This document shows positions 8,495-16,749 of a stretch of 64,000 nucleotides of DNA, one piece after another. The notes under the pieces were generated by a model. It had not been told where the DNA came from. It did not search any database and worked only from the letters and a program-made list of their open reading frames with translations. This stretch comes from Clostridiales bacterium (GTDB lineage: Bacteria; Bacillota; Clostridia; Saccharofermentanales; Saccharofermentanaceae): the NCBI GenBank assembly GCA_017510605.1, contig JAFWMQ010000002.1, forward strand, positions 186,001-250,000. Direction: 5' to 3'. Within the stretch, counting starts at the first letter, position 1, and each line of letters starts with the position of its first letter. The translations under genes and the position numbers were made by a program.

Positions 8495-9703
8495 ATGGCT
8501 AATTTCAGATATCAAGTTATCGATGCAAACGGTAAAATGTCTGAAGGTATCATTGAAGCTACATCAATCGGTGAAGCGTCTAGAAAACTGAAGGGTGACG
8601 GTAAATTCATTGCTTCACTGTCCTTGGATAAAGGCGGTGGAATAATGAATATGGAGATCGGCAGCCCTAAGCTTGGTACTAAAGATCTGGTTTTGATCTC
8701 CAGACAGTTGGCATCACTTTTATCTGCAGGTATTACGGTTGTTAGATCACTCGACATGTTGTACCAGCAGCTCGAGACTAAAAAAGCAAAGAAGTGTATC
8801 GGTGAGATCTACGAATCAGTTCAGAGCGGACGTTCTCTGTCAGAGGCTTTCGGCGAACAAAAGGGTGTTATCCCGAATATCATGATCAGTATGATCTCAG
8901 CAGGTGAGGAATCCGGTCGACTTGACGAAGTTATGGAAAGACTTGCTGAACACTTTGCTAAGGAAGCAAAATTGAAGAACAAGATTTCTTCAGCGATGAT
9001 CTATCCTAAGATCCTTGCAGGTCTTACGTTCGTAATCGCTGTTGCGCTCTTGACTTTCCTCGTACCTAAGATCGGTGTTACGATCGCCGAACTCGGTGGT
9101 GAACTTCCTGCATTGACAAAAGCTTTGCTTGCTATTTCCGGTTCACTTGTTAAATATTGGTATATTTATATAGCTGTAGCAGGACTTGCTGTTTATGGTT
9201 TCAAATTTTGGAGAAGTACTGATAAAGGTGCTGAGACTTGGTCAAAGATCATGCTTAAGATGCCTGTAGTAGGTAAGGCTACCAAAATGAGCGCTTCTGC
9301 AAGATTTACCAGAACAGTAGCAACTCTTCTGAAGTCCGGTATTTCCGTTCTTCAGGCTGTTGAGATCACAGAAAAATCTCTTGATAACGTCATATTACAG
9401 AAAAAGTTATCTCTTGCCCGTGTTGAAATAAGGAAGGGTACTTCGCTTTCAAGATCAATAAGAGATATTACAGAGTTTCCACCTATGATTTATGCCATGG
9501 TTTCAATTGGCGAAGAATCAGGAACGTTGGATACGATTTTGGAAAAAGCTGCTGACTTCTTCGAGGACGAAGCAGATTCAGCAACACAAAAAATGGTTTC
9601 AGCACTAGAGCCGGTTATGATCATCATCATGGCTATCATCGTTGGTTTGGTCGTAGGCGGTATCGCAATGCCTATCTTGACGATGGCACAGTGGCTGCTC
9701 TAA
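8495..9703 (+). CDS. pilC: Type IV pilus platform protein PilC
   Basis: 402 residues, integral membrane protein with two GspF-type helical domains (about 65-190 and 270-395). Hydrophobic segments lie near residues 165-190, 218-240 and 372-400. It has the conserved SAGEESGRLDEV and SIGEESGTLDTI repeats. It is the membrane core on which PilB and PilT act. AAGGAGGG upstream of the ATG supports the start. It lies between pilT and pilM, a standard order. Confidence 0.93.
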   Translation: MANFRYQVIDANGKMSEGIIEATSIGEASRKLKGDGKFIASLSLDKGGGIMNMEIGSPKLGTKDLVLISRQLASLLSAGITVVRSLDMLYQQLETKKAKKCIGEIYESVQSGRSLSEAFGEQKGVIPNIMISMISAGEESGRLDEVMERLAEHFAKEAKLKNKISSAMIYPKILAGLTFVIAVALLTFLVPKIGVTIAELGGELPALTKALLAISGSLVKYWYIYIAVAGLAVYGFKFWRSTDKGAETWSKIMLKMPVVGKATKMSASARFTRTVATLLKSGISVLQAVEITEKSLDNVILQKKLSLARVEIRKGTSLSRSIRDITEFPPMIYAMVSIGEESGTLDTILEKAADFFEDEADSATQKMVSALEPVMIIIMAIIVGLVVGGIAMPILTMAQWLL

Positions 9704-9731
9704 TCCCTGTATTGATTGAAAGGAGAATAAA

Positions 9732-10844
9732 ATGGATTTTTCATTAGGTAAAGGAACAAATGAACTGGTTCTTGATTGCTCCAGCTCAAACATTAAATTA
9801 GCTGTCGGCAGTTATAATTCCAAGACAGGGAATGTGACGATCGAGAAGATGGGTGTAGTACCTCTTGAAGGTGACGCTATCAATGACGGCGCAGTATCAG
9901 ATTCATTCGGTGTTGTCATGGCACTCAAGCACGCAATCGCAAGATTGGATATCAGAATGAAGAGCTGCATTATTACAACAGAGGGCGCTTTTGTTCATAC
10001 AAGAGACCTTGAGCTTCCTGTTGTTAAAGAAGATCAGCTTAAGGACATGGTAAAGTACGAGATCCTCGGCCAGGGTTCTAACAGAGATATGTCTATTGAC
10101 TATCTTGTATACGGAACAACAAAGGATGAGGAGACAAATGCTGATAAGATACAGGTAAGAGCAACGGCTGTTCCTACAGATATTATCAAGGACTATCGTG
10201 AATTCCTTAAGAACATGGATCTCAATCCTGTTGCTCTCGACATTAACCCTAACGCAGTCAGAAAACTGTTTGAGACAGGAATCATTAACGGAAATGTAAA
10301 TATTAAGCAGTCTACAATCCTTTTGATAGACCTTGGAAGCAAGACAACTACTGTTACTGTTCTTGATAAGGGTTTCCCGGTTCTTTCAAGAAGACTCCAG
10401 TTTGGTCACGCAAACATCAGACAGGTTGCAGACTCCCTCAAAAAGCTTCAGGGCGGCAGCCAGCAGTCATCTCTTGCAAGAAGACTTAATATTACAACGT
10501 CAGATTCTGAAGCCGGTGTTCCGATCGAAGATATTGACGTATGGAATGAGACAGTTGCCGAGACTCCGGCTCTTCAGAGTGCTGTTAATGCATATTTTAA
10601 GAGCTTGGTTGATGCAGTATCACGTACAGCTCAGTTCTCGATCGCAAAGTATCACATTGATGCGATCAGCACATGTTTCCTTTATGGTTCTGGTGCCGGA
10701 TATAAGAAGATCGATAAAGAGCTCGCACGTCAACTTGGAACTCAGGTTGAGATTCTTAAGTCTCTCAGCACAGTAAGCGGACCTAAGGACTTTGATATCT
10801 GTCAGTTTATAAATTGCTGCGGCGCTTTGATCCGCCACGATTAA
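9732..10844 (+). CDS. pilM: Type IV pilus assembly protein PilM
   Basis: 370 residues, an actin-like ATPase fold with the phosphate-binding strand LIDLGSKTTTVTVLDKG near residue 200 and a C-terminal FLYGSGAGYK. The family is cytoplasmic and binds the N-terminal tail of PilN, linking motor and alignment complex. AAAGGAG precedes the ATG, and pilN follows after 15 bases. Confidence 0.85.
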   Translation: MDFSLGKGTNELVLDCSSSNIKLAVGSYNSKTGNVTIEKMGVVPLEGDAINDGAVSDSFGVVMALKHAIARLDIRMKSCIITTEGAFVHTRDLELPVVKEDQLKDMVKYEILGQGSNRDMSIDYLVYGTTKDEETNADKIQVRATAVPTDIIKDYREFLKNMDLNPVALDINPNAVRKLFETGIINGNVNIKQSTILLIDLGSKTTTVTVLDKGFPVLSRRLQFGHANIRQVADSLKKLQGGSQQSSLARRLNITTSDSEAGVPIEDIDVWNETVAETPALQSAVNAYFKSLVDAVSRTAQFSIAKYHIDAISTCFLYGSGAGYKKIDKELARQLGTQVEILKSLSTVSGPKDFDICQFINCCGALIRHD

Positions 10845-10859
10845 GGAGGGGTACACTTT

Positions 10860-11786
10860 ATGGCTAAGGCAAACGGAATCAATAAAAAAATATTGGCAAA
10901 AAAGGATGTAAACTTTTTTGCTGAATTTACAGCCAATGCAGCCAGAGCTGCAAGAATGTTAGGTTACGCTGTAGCAGTCGGTGTTTTGGTAGTAGTTGTA
11001 GTTGTTGCTTTTATAGTAGCTTTCATTATCAGAAACACACTTATTAAGGGTCAGATCAGAGATTTGGAGAATCTCCTTGCAAGTCCTGATTATGCTTCTC
11101 TCGAGAAAGATGCTGAATTGCTTTCCGAGCAGCTCAATGAGATGACAAAGTATAATTATGCTCTCTCTCAGATGAGAAAGAATGTAGACCTTATTAATGC
11201 TGCACCAACGGATCTTCCCGATGTAATCGCAAAGTGCATCCCCAGTGATTCATACATTTCTGACTATAGAATTACGAGTTCCGCTTTGGAAATGCATGGT
11301 TACACATTCACATACTACAGCCCGGTAGATATGGTTAATATGCTGAATGAGAAGAATGTATTTACAGCAAGACCTATTATTGCGACAGAAAGATTCGATA
11401 AGGTTACCGAGACTCCGATCGAGGAAATAATTGATGGTAATTCAGTAGATGCTATTAACAACTACTACACATTTACTATTTCCGGAACACTTGTAAGCGA
11501 TGTCCATATTTCGATTACCCGTTATCAGGATAATGTTGAAGTTATGACAACATTAGGCGGTATTGAGATAAGGGATATCAAGGCAGGAGATCCTTATTCT
11601 ATCGAAGATATTTCAACATATACTTATGCCGGTGTTACTTATACACTTACCAAGATTATGGTTGACGGTGTTCAGGTTGAACAGGGAAGCTTCAATTCAA
11701 TAGTTGAAAGCAACAGGTTCTCTGACATTGCAAATAGCGATCATGATATCAAGTTGTATTATTCAATCGCTACGGCAGAAGGCTGA
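10860..11786 (+). CDS. PilN-like alignment protein with a C-terminal extension
   Basis: 308 residues. A cytoplasmic N-terminus of about 33 residues, one transmembrane helix (about 34-58, very Val-rich), then a coiled coil and a small alpha/beta domain give the PilN layout, and the position after pilM fits. It is longer than typical PilN (about 180-220). Residues about 225-305 form an extra beta-rich module that looks like a MucBP-type domain (VEVMTTLGGIEI..., GDPYSIE..., YTLTKIMVDG). The extension would face the cell wall. Assignment rests on context and topology more than sequence identity. Confidence 0.7.
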   Translation: MAKANGINKKILAKKDVNFFAEFTANAARAARMLGYAVAVGVLVVVVVVAFIVAFIIRNTLIKGQIRDLENLLASPDYASLEKDAELLSEQLNEMTKYNYALSQMRKNVDLINAAPTDLPDVIAKCIPSDSYISDYRITSSALEMHGYTFTYYSPVDMVNMLNEKNVFTARPIIATERFDKVTETPIEEIIDGNSVDAINNYYTFTISGTLVSDVHISITRYQDNVEVMTTLGGIEIRDIKAGDPYSIEDISTYTYAGVTYTLTKIMVDGVQVEQGSFNSIVESNRFSDIANSDHDIKLYYSIATAEG

Positions 11787-11805
11787 TTAACGGGAGGAAA
11801 TAGAA

Positions 11806-12795
11806 ATGACAAATCTTACGGCTAGAGAAAAAGGATTTTTGTACGTAATCACTTTGCTGATTATCGTAGTTCTTGGATATTTCTTCGGAATCAGAAATCT
11901 GAATATTAAATATGCTGAATATCAGGAAGAGTTAAAGACTCTTCAGGACAGAAAAGAATATCTTGATCAGTTAAGAGCAAACAATGCCAGCATGGCATCT
12001 GAGATTGATATCCTTAAGGAATCATGCACTCAATTGGAATTATCATTTATTGATAAATTGGAAACAGAATGCATTGAGCAGTATGTCCTTAAGACATTTG
12101 AAGATGCAGGTTGTCCCTTCCTGATCAGCGTTTCTTCTAATGATATTGGAATGGCTACAGTTTCTTATCCGGACGGTACGCCTGCACACGAGAGTGTTGT
12201 ATGTTTGCAAATCCAGGTTGCATATTCCTCTACAGATGGTTATACAGTAACCCAGTATAACCGTACTCCTGACTTCACAAGCGGTTCAAAAGTGCCGGTT
12301 GGTGATACCATTACCGATCTTAGCGAGAAAATGGGTCAGGGCGATTATGCAAAGAGACGTGGTTATAATGAATTTATTAACGCGTTGAAGAAGATCAACG
12401 AAGAGAACAAAGACTGCATTAAGGTAAGTTCACTTACTGCAGCTGAGAACAATGGCGCAATGACATTAACAGCTACAATCGATTTCTATGGTGCAAACCT
12501 CAGCAGAAGATTGTCAGTTGATGAGAGCAAGAAGCCTTACACATACTGGTCCGGCCATACTAATGTCGATACCAAGGGCGGCTTCATCGGATTCCCTTAT
12601 GTTTGTGATAACAAGAACAGTTTGTGGTACGGTATCGTTAACGATAAGATCGAACCGGAAGTTGGTAAGCCGTTCGCAGCATATTGGGCAAATGCTCTTT
12701 TCGCTAAGCAGTATACGGAAGCTGGCGGTGATCTTAAGGTTCTCACTAACTTCGAGGGCGAGGCAACTCCTACTCCGACACCCGCTGCAACATAA
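11806..12795 (+). CDS. PilO-like alignment protein
   Basis: 329 residues. A short cytoplasmic start, a transmembrane helix (about 9-31), a coiled coil (about 32-70) and an extracytoplasmic alpha/beta domain give the PilO layout. It follows pilN, with which PilO forms heterodimers in known systems. The protein is longer than usual PilO, and its C-terminus ends in a Thr/Pro tail (EATPTPTPAAT) of the kind used as a wall-spanning linker. GGGAGG precedes the ATG. The transcript may continue into the pilin genes, but these have their own promoters. Confidence 0.7.
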   Translation: MTNLTAREKGFLYVITLLIIVVLGYFFGIRNLNIKYAEYQEELKTLQDRKEYLDQLRANNASMASEIDILKESCTQLELSFIDKLETECIEQYVLKTFEDAGCPFLISVSSNDIGMATVSYPDGTPAHESVVCLQIQVAYSSTDGYTVTQYNRTPDFTSGSKVPVGDTITDLSEKMGQGDYAKRRGYNEFINALKKINEENKDCIKVSSLTAAENNGAMTLTATIDFYGANLSRRLSVDESKKPYTYWSGHTNVDTKGGFIGFPYVCDNKNSLWYGIVNDKIEPEVGKPFAAYWANALFAKQYTEAGGDLKVLTNFEGEATPTPTPAAT

Positions 12796-12831
12796 ATTGT
12801 GACAAAATTTTGAAAAATTTTGAAAAAACTA

Positions 12832-12859
12832 TTGCAATTTATTTCTGAGCCTGTATAAT
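12832..12859 (+). promoter_or_regulatory. Strong promoter of the first short pilin gene
   Basis: TTGCAA (12832-12837), a 16-base spacer and a perfect TATAAT (12854-12859) precede the pilin. A TG lies next to the -10 box, and the flanking region is A/T-rich with a repeated AAAATTTTG element at 12805-12822. The pilin RBS is AGGAGG. This allows pilin to be made in excess of the upstream machinery. Confidence 0.75.
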
Positions 12860-12897
12860 AAGGCTACAAACTCAAAAACTTACAGGAGGAATCTAAC

Positions 12898-13101
12898 ATG
12901 AAGAAGATTCAGAAGTCAAAGAAGGGTTTCACCCTCGTAGAAATGGTACTCGTTATTGCTATCATCGTTATCCTTGCAGCAGTACTTCTCTTCACAGTTT
13001 CTAAGTACCTCAATGCAGCTAACGCAGCTAAGCAGTCAATCGAAGAGCACAACAGCTCAATCGACGAAGTTACTTCTGCAGTTTCTTCCGTATTCACATA
13101 A
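12898..13101 (+). CDS. Very short type IV pilin, helix only
   Basis: 67 residues. The class III leader MKKIQKSKKG is followed by FTLVE, so cleavage after Gly10 gives a mature protein of 57 residues with Glu5. Residues 1-30 of the mature form are the hydrophobic assembly helix (VLVIAIIVILAAVLL). The remaining residues are polar, Ala/Ser/Glu-rich and predicted helical. There is no room for the usual beta-sheet head. It has its own strong promoter, an AGGAGG site and its own terminator, all fitting a major pilin. Geobacter PilA is a known case of a similarly short pilin, though it is richer in aromatic residues. Confidence 0.9.
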   Translation: MKKIQKSKKGFTLVEMVLVIAIIVILAAVLLFTVSKYLNAANAAKQSIEEHNSSIDEVTSAVSSVFT

Positions 13102-13144
13102 TCTGACTACGAAAGTTAACTAGGATCAACTTGATTGATTAAAG

Positions 13145-13176
13145 AATGGCGGAGATTAAATCTCCGCCATTTTTAG
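13145..13176 (+). terminator. Rho-independent terminator after the first pilin
   Basis: A 13-bp stem (13145-13157 with 13159-13171), with a loop of one to three bases, is followed by TTTT. It separates the first pilin transcript from the second. Confidence 0.88.
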
Positions 13177-13226
13177 TACTTTGTTAACAGTTTGTAAAAA
13201 ATTTTAACAAATTGTGAATTTCGGTG

Positions 13227-13255
13227 TTGAATTTTAAAATATAAGAATATATAAT
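13227..13255 (+). promoter_or_regulatory. Promoter of the second short pilin gene
   Basis: TTGAAT (13227-13232), a 17-base spacer and a perfect TATAAT (13250-13255) lie 45 bases before the ATG. Confidence 0.75.
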
Positions 13256-13299
13256 ACACGTATAAAAGTAGAAGGAATATTCGTAATTGGGAGGGAGTT

Positions 13300-13524
13300 A
13301 TGCGTAAAACATGTAAGAGTCGTGTTTCCAAAGGAGCATTTACGCTTCTCGAGATGGTGTTGGTAGTAGCCATCATAGTAATACTTGCATCAGCTCTCAT
13401 CTTTGGAGTAACCGGATATATTAATGGTGCTAATAGAGCAAATAATATGGTTAGTGATTCTGCTCAGGAACTCGAACAACATGTAAATGATAGCGAAGCA
13501 GAGTTAGCAGGTTATGGCTTCTGA
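13300..13524 (+). CDS. Second very short type IV pilin
   Basis: 74 residues. The leader ends SKGA and is followed by FTLLE. Cleavage after Ala13 would keep Glu at position 5; cleavage after Gly12 would put it at 6. The mature part is about 61 residues: a hydrophobic helix (VLVVAIIVILASALIFGV) and a polar helical tail ending GYGF. Like the gene before it, it lacks a globular head. GGGAGGG precedes the ATG. It has its own promoter and runs into two larger prepilin genes, so it may be a minor or alternative subunit. Confidence 0.85.
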   Translation: MRKTCKSRVSKGAFTLLEMVLVVAIIVILASALIFGVTGYINGANRANNMVSDSAQELEQHVNDSEAELAGYGF

Positions 13525-13535
13525 GGAGATATAAT

Positions 13536-14273
13536 ATGAAAAAGATGATCAAATTCCAAAAACGTAAAGGCTTTACACTCGTTGAGACCATTTTGGCAGT
13601 TTTTATTCTCGTTGTCATTTCTACAATGCTGATCAACGGGTTCGTTACTACAATGGGATATTCATATCAGACTGCTATTTACAGTAAGTCTGCAGCAATG
13701 AATTATTCTCTTTGTATGAATGAGACTGGTAAGTGGAATAAGAAATCCAATTATCTGGACGGCGGAAGAGAAGCAACTATGGCGAATGGCGTCGGCAGCA
13801 ATATTACAACCGGAACATTGACATTTATTCCCGGTTCTGAATATTCGTCAATTGAAGATCTGAATGTTGCAATTGATAAGAGAACCACTTTGGAAGGTGT
13901 AGTTCCCGGCAGTTTGCCTTATATGGATCCCAGATTTGCACCTACCGATACAGGCAATACTTCTTATGTAGATAACAGAACAACATTCTATTACTATCCT
14001 GAATATTGTGCTGATGCAGAGGGTGGTCATGTAGGTCAGATCATAGTAATGATCGATTCCTCTGATGAAAATGATGTCAAGTATTACTGGGTTATTCTTG
14101 ATTCAACTACTAACGCAAATGCTTATGTAATTGATTCTGATACAGGAAAGGTTACTGTTAATAACGGATTTAATATGGCAAGTATATTCACAGCCGAAAA
14201 CAAAATTGCAGAAATCACTCTTGGTAACAGCGGTAATACAATTGACATCGGGGACGTTGGCGGAGACGAGTAA
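13536..14273 (+). CDS. Minor prepilin, PilV-like
   Basis: 245 residues. Leader MKKMIKFQKRKG, then FTLVE and a hydrophobic helix (TILAVFILVVISTMLINGFV). A globular domain of about 200 residues follows, with Tyr- and Asp-rich segments and no clear family. It begins 12 bases after the second short pilin with GAGGAG upstream, so the two are co-transcribed. Minor pilins of this size often prime assembly or sit at the tip. Confidence 0.8.
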   Translation: MKKMIKFQKRKGFTLVETILAVFILVVISTMLINGFVTTMGYSYQTAIYSKSAAMNYSLCMNETGKWNKKSNYLDGGREATMANGVGSNITTGTLTFIPGSEYSSIEDLNVAIDKRTTLEGVVPGSLPYMDPRFAPTDTGNTSYVDNRTTFYYYPEYCADAEGGHVGQIIVMIDSSDENDVKYYWVILDSTTNANAYVIDSDTGKVTVNNGFNMASIFTAENKIAEITLGNSGNTIDIGDVGGDE

Positions 14274-14322
14274 GACCACAGCAATTTCGTATTGATGTTT
14301 TAGTTAGGGAGAAGTTGGTTTT

Positions 14323-14994
14323 ATGAAGAGATTAAATAAACACAAATTAGGTTTTTCCTTATTGGAAATGGTGCTGGTATTGGCAATTATCTGTCTCTTG
14401 GGCGGAGTAATTGGAGGCATTTGCTTAGCAATATCCAACTCTTTTATCACAACATATAATATTGACGACTCTTCAGATTATGCTTTATTGTTCTCAAGAG
14501 GATTCGAGAATTCATTTTTAGCAAAGTCTCAGAAGAGCGGAGCATCCAACTCAATTCCTGCAGCATCGAATACTGTTACCTGGTATGTAAATGGTTCTAC
14601 TTCTATTTCCTCGTACCCTACACTCAGATGTGTTGAAGGATCATCAGATACTGCTGTATTTGAACCTCAGTTCTTAGGCGGTTCAGACGGAGTTTACAAG
14701 TGGGATATCCTTATGTTCTATAAATGGGATGCAGCCAGTGAGAGAGTTCTTTATCGTATCTTAATGAAGGATAATAAAAACGGTACCAACTTCACATATT
14801 TTTATGAGGGTGGTTTCTGGGTTCCGAGATTTACTGACCGTAAAGTAAATAATTCTTCAAATTCCATGAACATTATTTGCTCGGGCGATCAGATGACTTC
14901 AGGATATCTTTCGACACGTGGATTCAGTACAGCCCAGTTTACAGGCAATCAGTTGAATGACGGATTCTATAGTAAGATTGAGTTCCATTCATAA
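14323..14994 (+). CDS. Minor prepilin, PilW/PulJ-like
   Basis: 223 residues. Leader MKRLNKHKLG, then FSLLE and a hydrophobic helix rich in Gly (CLLGGVIGGICLAIS). The head of about 180 residues contains WYVNGSTS and YFYEGGFWVPRF, beta-rich by look. AGGGAG precedes the ATG, 49 bases after the previous gene. It closes the pilus locus before a terminator. No pre-pilin peptidase follows. Confidence 0.8.
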   Translation: MKRLNKHKLGFSLLEMVLVLAIICLLGGVIGGICLAISNSFITTYNIDDSSDYALLFSRGFENSFLAKSQKSGASNSIPAASNTVTWYVNGSTSISSYPTLRCVEGSSDTAVFEPQFLGGSDGVYKWDILMFYKWDAASERVLYRILMKDNKNGTNFTYFYEGGFWVPRFTDRKVNNSSNSMNIICSGDQMTSGYLSTRGFSTAQFTGNQLNDGFYSKIEFHS

Positions 14995-15017
14995 GATATA
15001 ACTTAAATAGTTTTCAA

Positions 15018-15055
15018 AAAGGGGGGTGTCTTAAAAGGCATCCCCTTAGTTTTTG
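15018..15055 (+). terminator. Terminator closing the pilus locus
   Basis: An imperfect GC-rich hairpin (AAGGGG ... CCCCTT with a bulge and G-U pairs) is followed by TTAGTTTTT. Confidence 0.65.
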
Positions 15056-15079
15056 TCTGCCGGTAATTGGTTCTCAAAG

Positions 15080-15109
15080 TTGTATATACATATTCATATT
15101 TGATAGAAT
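15080..15109 (+). promoter_or_regulatory. Possible promoter of the coaW operon
   Basis: TTGTAT (15080-15085) and TAGAAT (15104-15109) are 18 bases apart, 27 bases before the coaW start. Confidence 0.4.
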
Positions 15110-15136
15110 ACCTAAAAACGCAAGGAAGAAAGATGA

Positions 15137-15964
15137 ATGAGAATAAAAGTAGGATTAGATATAGGCGGAAGCACGACGAAGATCGTAGGCATGAATGACG
15201 GCAATATTATTGCCAGAGAAATAGTCAGGGCAGCAGATCCTGTTACTTCTGCATTCGGTGCAGTCGGAAAGCTGATTAACGATCATTCTCTTTCCGTAAA
15301 TGATATTGAGCAGATCAATATCACAGGTGTAGGTTCAGGGTTTCCGCAAACACCGATACTGGGAATTAAAACAGTAATAATAGAAGAATTTAAGGCAACA
15401 GGTCTTGGAGGATTATATTTATCAGGACTAAATCACGCTGTTGTTGTCAGCATGGGAACAGGAACTGCTTATCTTGAAGCGACAAAGGATAAGGTCCGCC
15501 ACATTATTGGTTCAGGAGTAGGCGGGGGAACATTGGTCGGCTTGGGACTTGCTTTGACAGGAACTTCCGATGCGGTTAAATTATCTGACATGGCAACTTC
15601 CGGAGATATCCTGAAATGTGATCTTACTATTGGGGATATTACGAAGAATGGTGTAACAGGTCTTCCGATGAATGTTACTGCTTCTAATTTCGGTAAAGCA
15701 GCTGATGATCTTTCAAGAGAAGATAAAATGGCCGGTGTATTTAATCTTGTATATCAGGCTGTCGGAACGGTTGCTGTCATGGCATCAAGACAATGCAACT
15801 TAAAAGATATAGTATTCACCGGACAATTGACGGATCTTAAGGAATGTGAACAGTATCTGCTTCCTTTCGAAGAGCTTTATGGTGTTAATATGATCATTCC
15901 CGAAAATGCTGTATATGCAACTGCTCTGGGGAGTTGCCTTGCAGAAGGGCAGGAAGACCAGTGA
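15137..15964 (+). CDS. coaW: Type II pantothenate kinase
   Basis: 275 residues, an ASKHA-fold kinase for the first step of coenzyme A synthesis. The phosphate-1 motif DIGGSTTK lies at residues 8-15, with the MGTGTAYLEA and GSGVGGGTLVGLGLALTG loops that mark the type II (CoaW/PanK2-like) group rather than CoaX. Another ATG at 15133 is out of frame; the one at 15137 has AAGGAAG upstream. The stop overlaps the next start in a GTGA junction, so it heads a four-gene operon with the acyltransferase-like, DUF3810 and hemZ genes. Confidence 0.9.
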   Translation: MRIKVGLDIGGSTTKIVGMNDGNIIAREIVRAADPVTSAFGAVGKLINDHSLSVNDIEQINITGVGSGFPQTPILGIKTVIIEEFKATGLGGLYLSGLNHAVVVSMGTGTAYLEATKDKVRHIIGSGVGGGTLVGLGLALTGTSDAVKLSDMATSGDILKCDLTIGDITKNGVTGLPMNVTASNFGKAADDLSREDKMAGVFNLVYQAVGTVAVMASRQCNLKDIVFTGQLTDLKECEQYLLPFEELYGVNMIIPENAVYATALGSCLAEGQEDQ

Positions 15965-16749
15965 GCGATAAAAAGAAAACAGTGCGCGACCGGGCCTGGG
16001 AGCTGGATTTCTTAAGGGGAATCGCTCTTTTGATGATGCTCTTCATGCATATGTCATGGGATGTCAGATATGAATTCAGGGCAGATGTTTTCTCGTATCT
16101 TGAGACGGGCTGGTTCTGGTCTTTTGTACATCCGGTCATAGTGGTGTTATTTGTCAGCGTATCCGGTATATGCTGCACATTATCGCGTAACAACATAAAA
16201 AGAGGACTTAAACTGTTAGGTGCTACATTAGTTTTGTTCATCGTAACGTTTCTCATTACAAATTTCCTTGGAATTGAATGCCTTATCGTTTTCAATGTCC
16301 TGGCCGTTCTTACATGCGGTGTTTTCTTATATGCCTTAATTGCATTTATTGAAAAAAAGACAAATGCCAATGCGAATGCAGTAAATGTAATCATGGGATT
16401 GATCGGGCTTTATATAGTCATTTGCGGTTGTAATATCCACTATATGGATTATTCTACAGATTCGCTTATCTTTCTACCTATAGGTTTTGAGATAGCTGGA
16501 GCACCATGGATGGCTGATTATATGCCGCTCTTTCCCTGGCTCGGAGTTTTCCTTATAGGCTGCGTAATCGGAAGGATTTGTTACAAGGATAAGAAAACAT
16601 TATTTGCAGGAAAAGGAAAAGTCATAACTGCAATAGCAAGGCCGGTCGAATTTATCGGAAGGCACTCTCTTATTATCTATCTTGTTCATCAACCGCTTGT
16701 TTATGGTGTCTTATATTTGATCTTCATGATCATTAGAAGTGTAAGATGA
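15961..16749 (+). CDS. DUF1624-type membrane protein (heparan-alpha-glucosaminide acetyltransferase-like)
   Basis: 262 residues, about seven transmembrane helices. The N-terminus RAWELDFLRGIALLMMLFMH is typical of the DUF1624/HGSNAT-like acyltransferase group, as are LFPWLGVFLIGCVIG and RHSLIIYLVHQP near the end. The GTG at 15961 overlaps the coaW stop and has AGGAAG upstream; an in-frame ATG at 15934 has none. The related group moves acetyl groups to sugars across membranes. The substrate here is unknown. Confidence 0.7.
   Translation: MSDKKKTVRDRAWELDFLRGIALLMMLFMHMSWDVRYEFRADVFSYLETGWFWSFVHPVIVVLFVSVSGICCTLSRNNIKRGLKLLGATLVLFIVTFLITNFLGIECLIVFNVLAVLTCGVFLYALIAFIEKKTNANANAVNVIMGLIGLYIVICGCNIHYMDYSTDSLIFLPIGFEIAGAPWMADYMPLFPWLGVFLIGCVIGRICYKDKKTLFAGKGKVITAIARPVEFIGRHSLIIYLVHQPLVYGVLYLIFMIIRSVR

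Noticed and set aside
12805..12822. AAAATTTTG repeat upstream of the first pilin as a regulator site
   Set aside because: Only two copies are seen in an A/T-rich run. This may just be an UP-like element, so I only mention it with the promoter.
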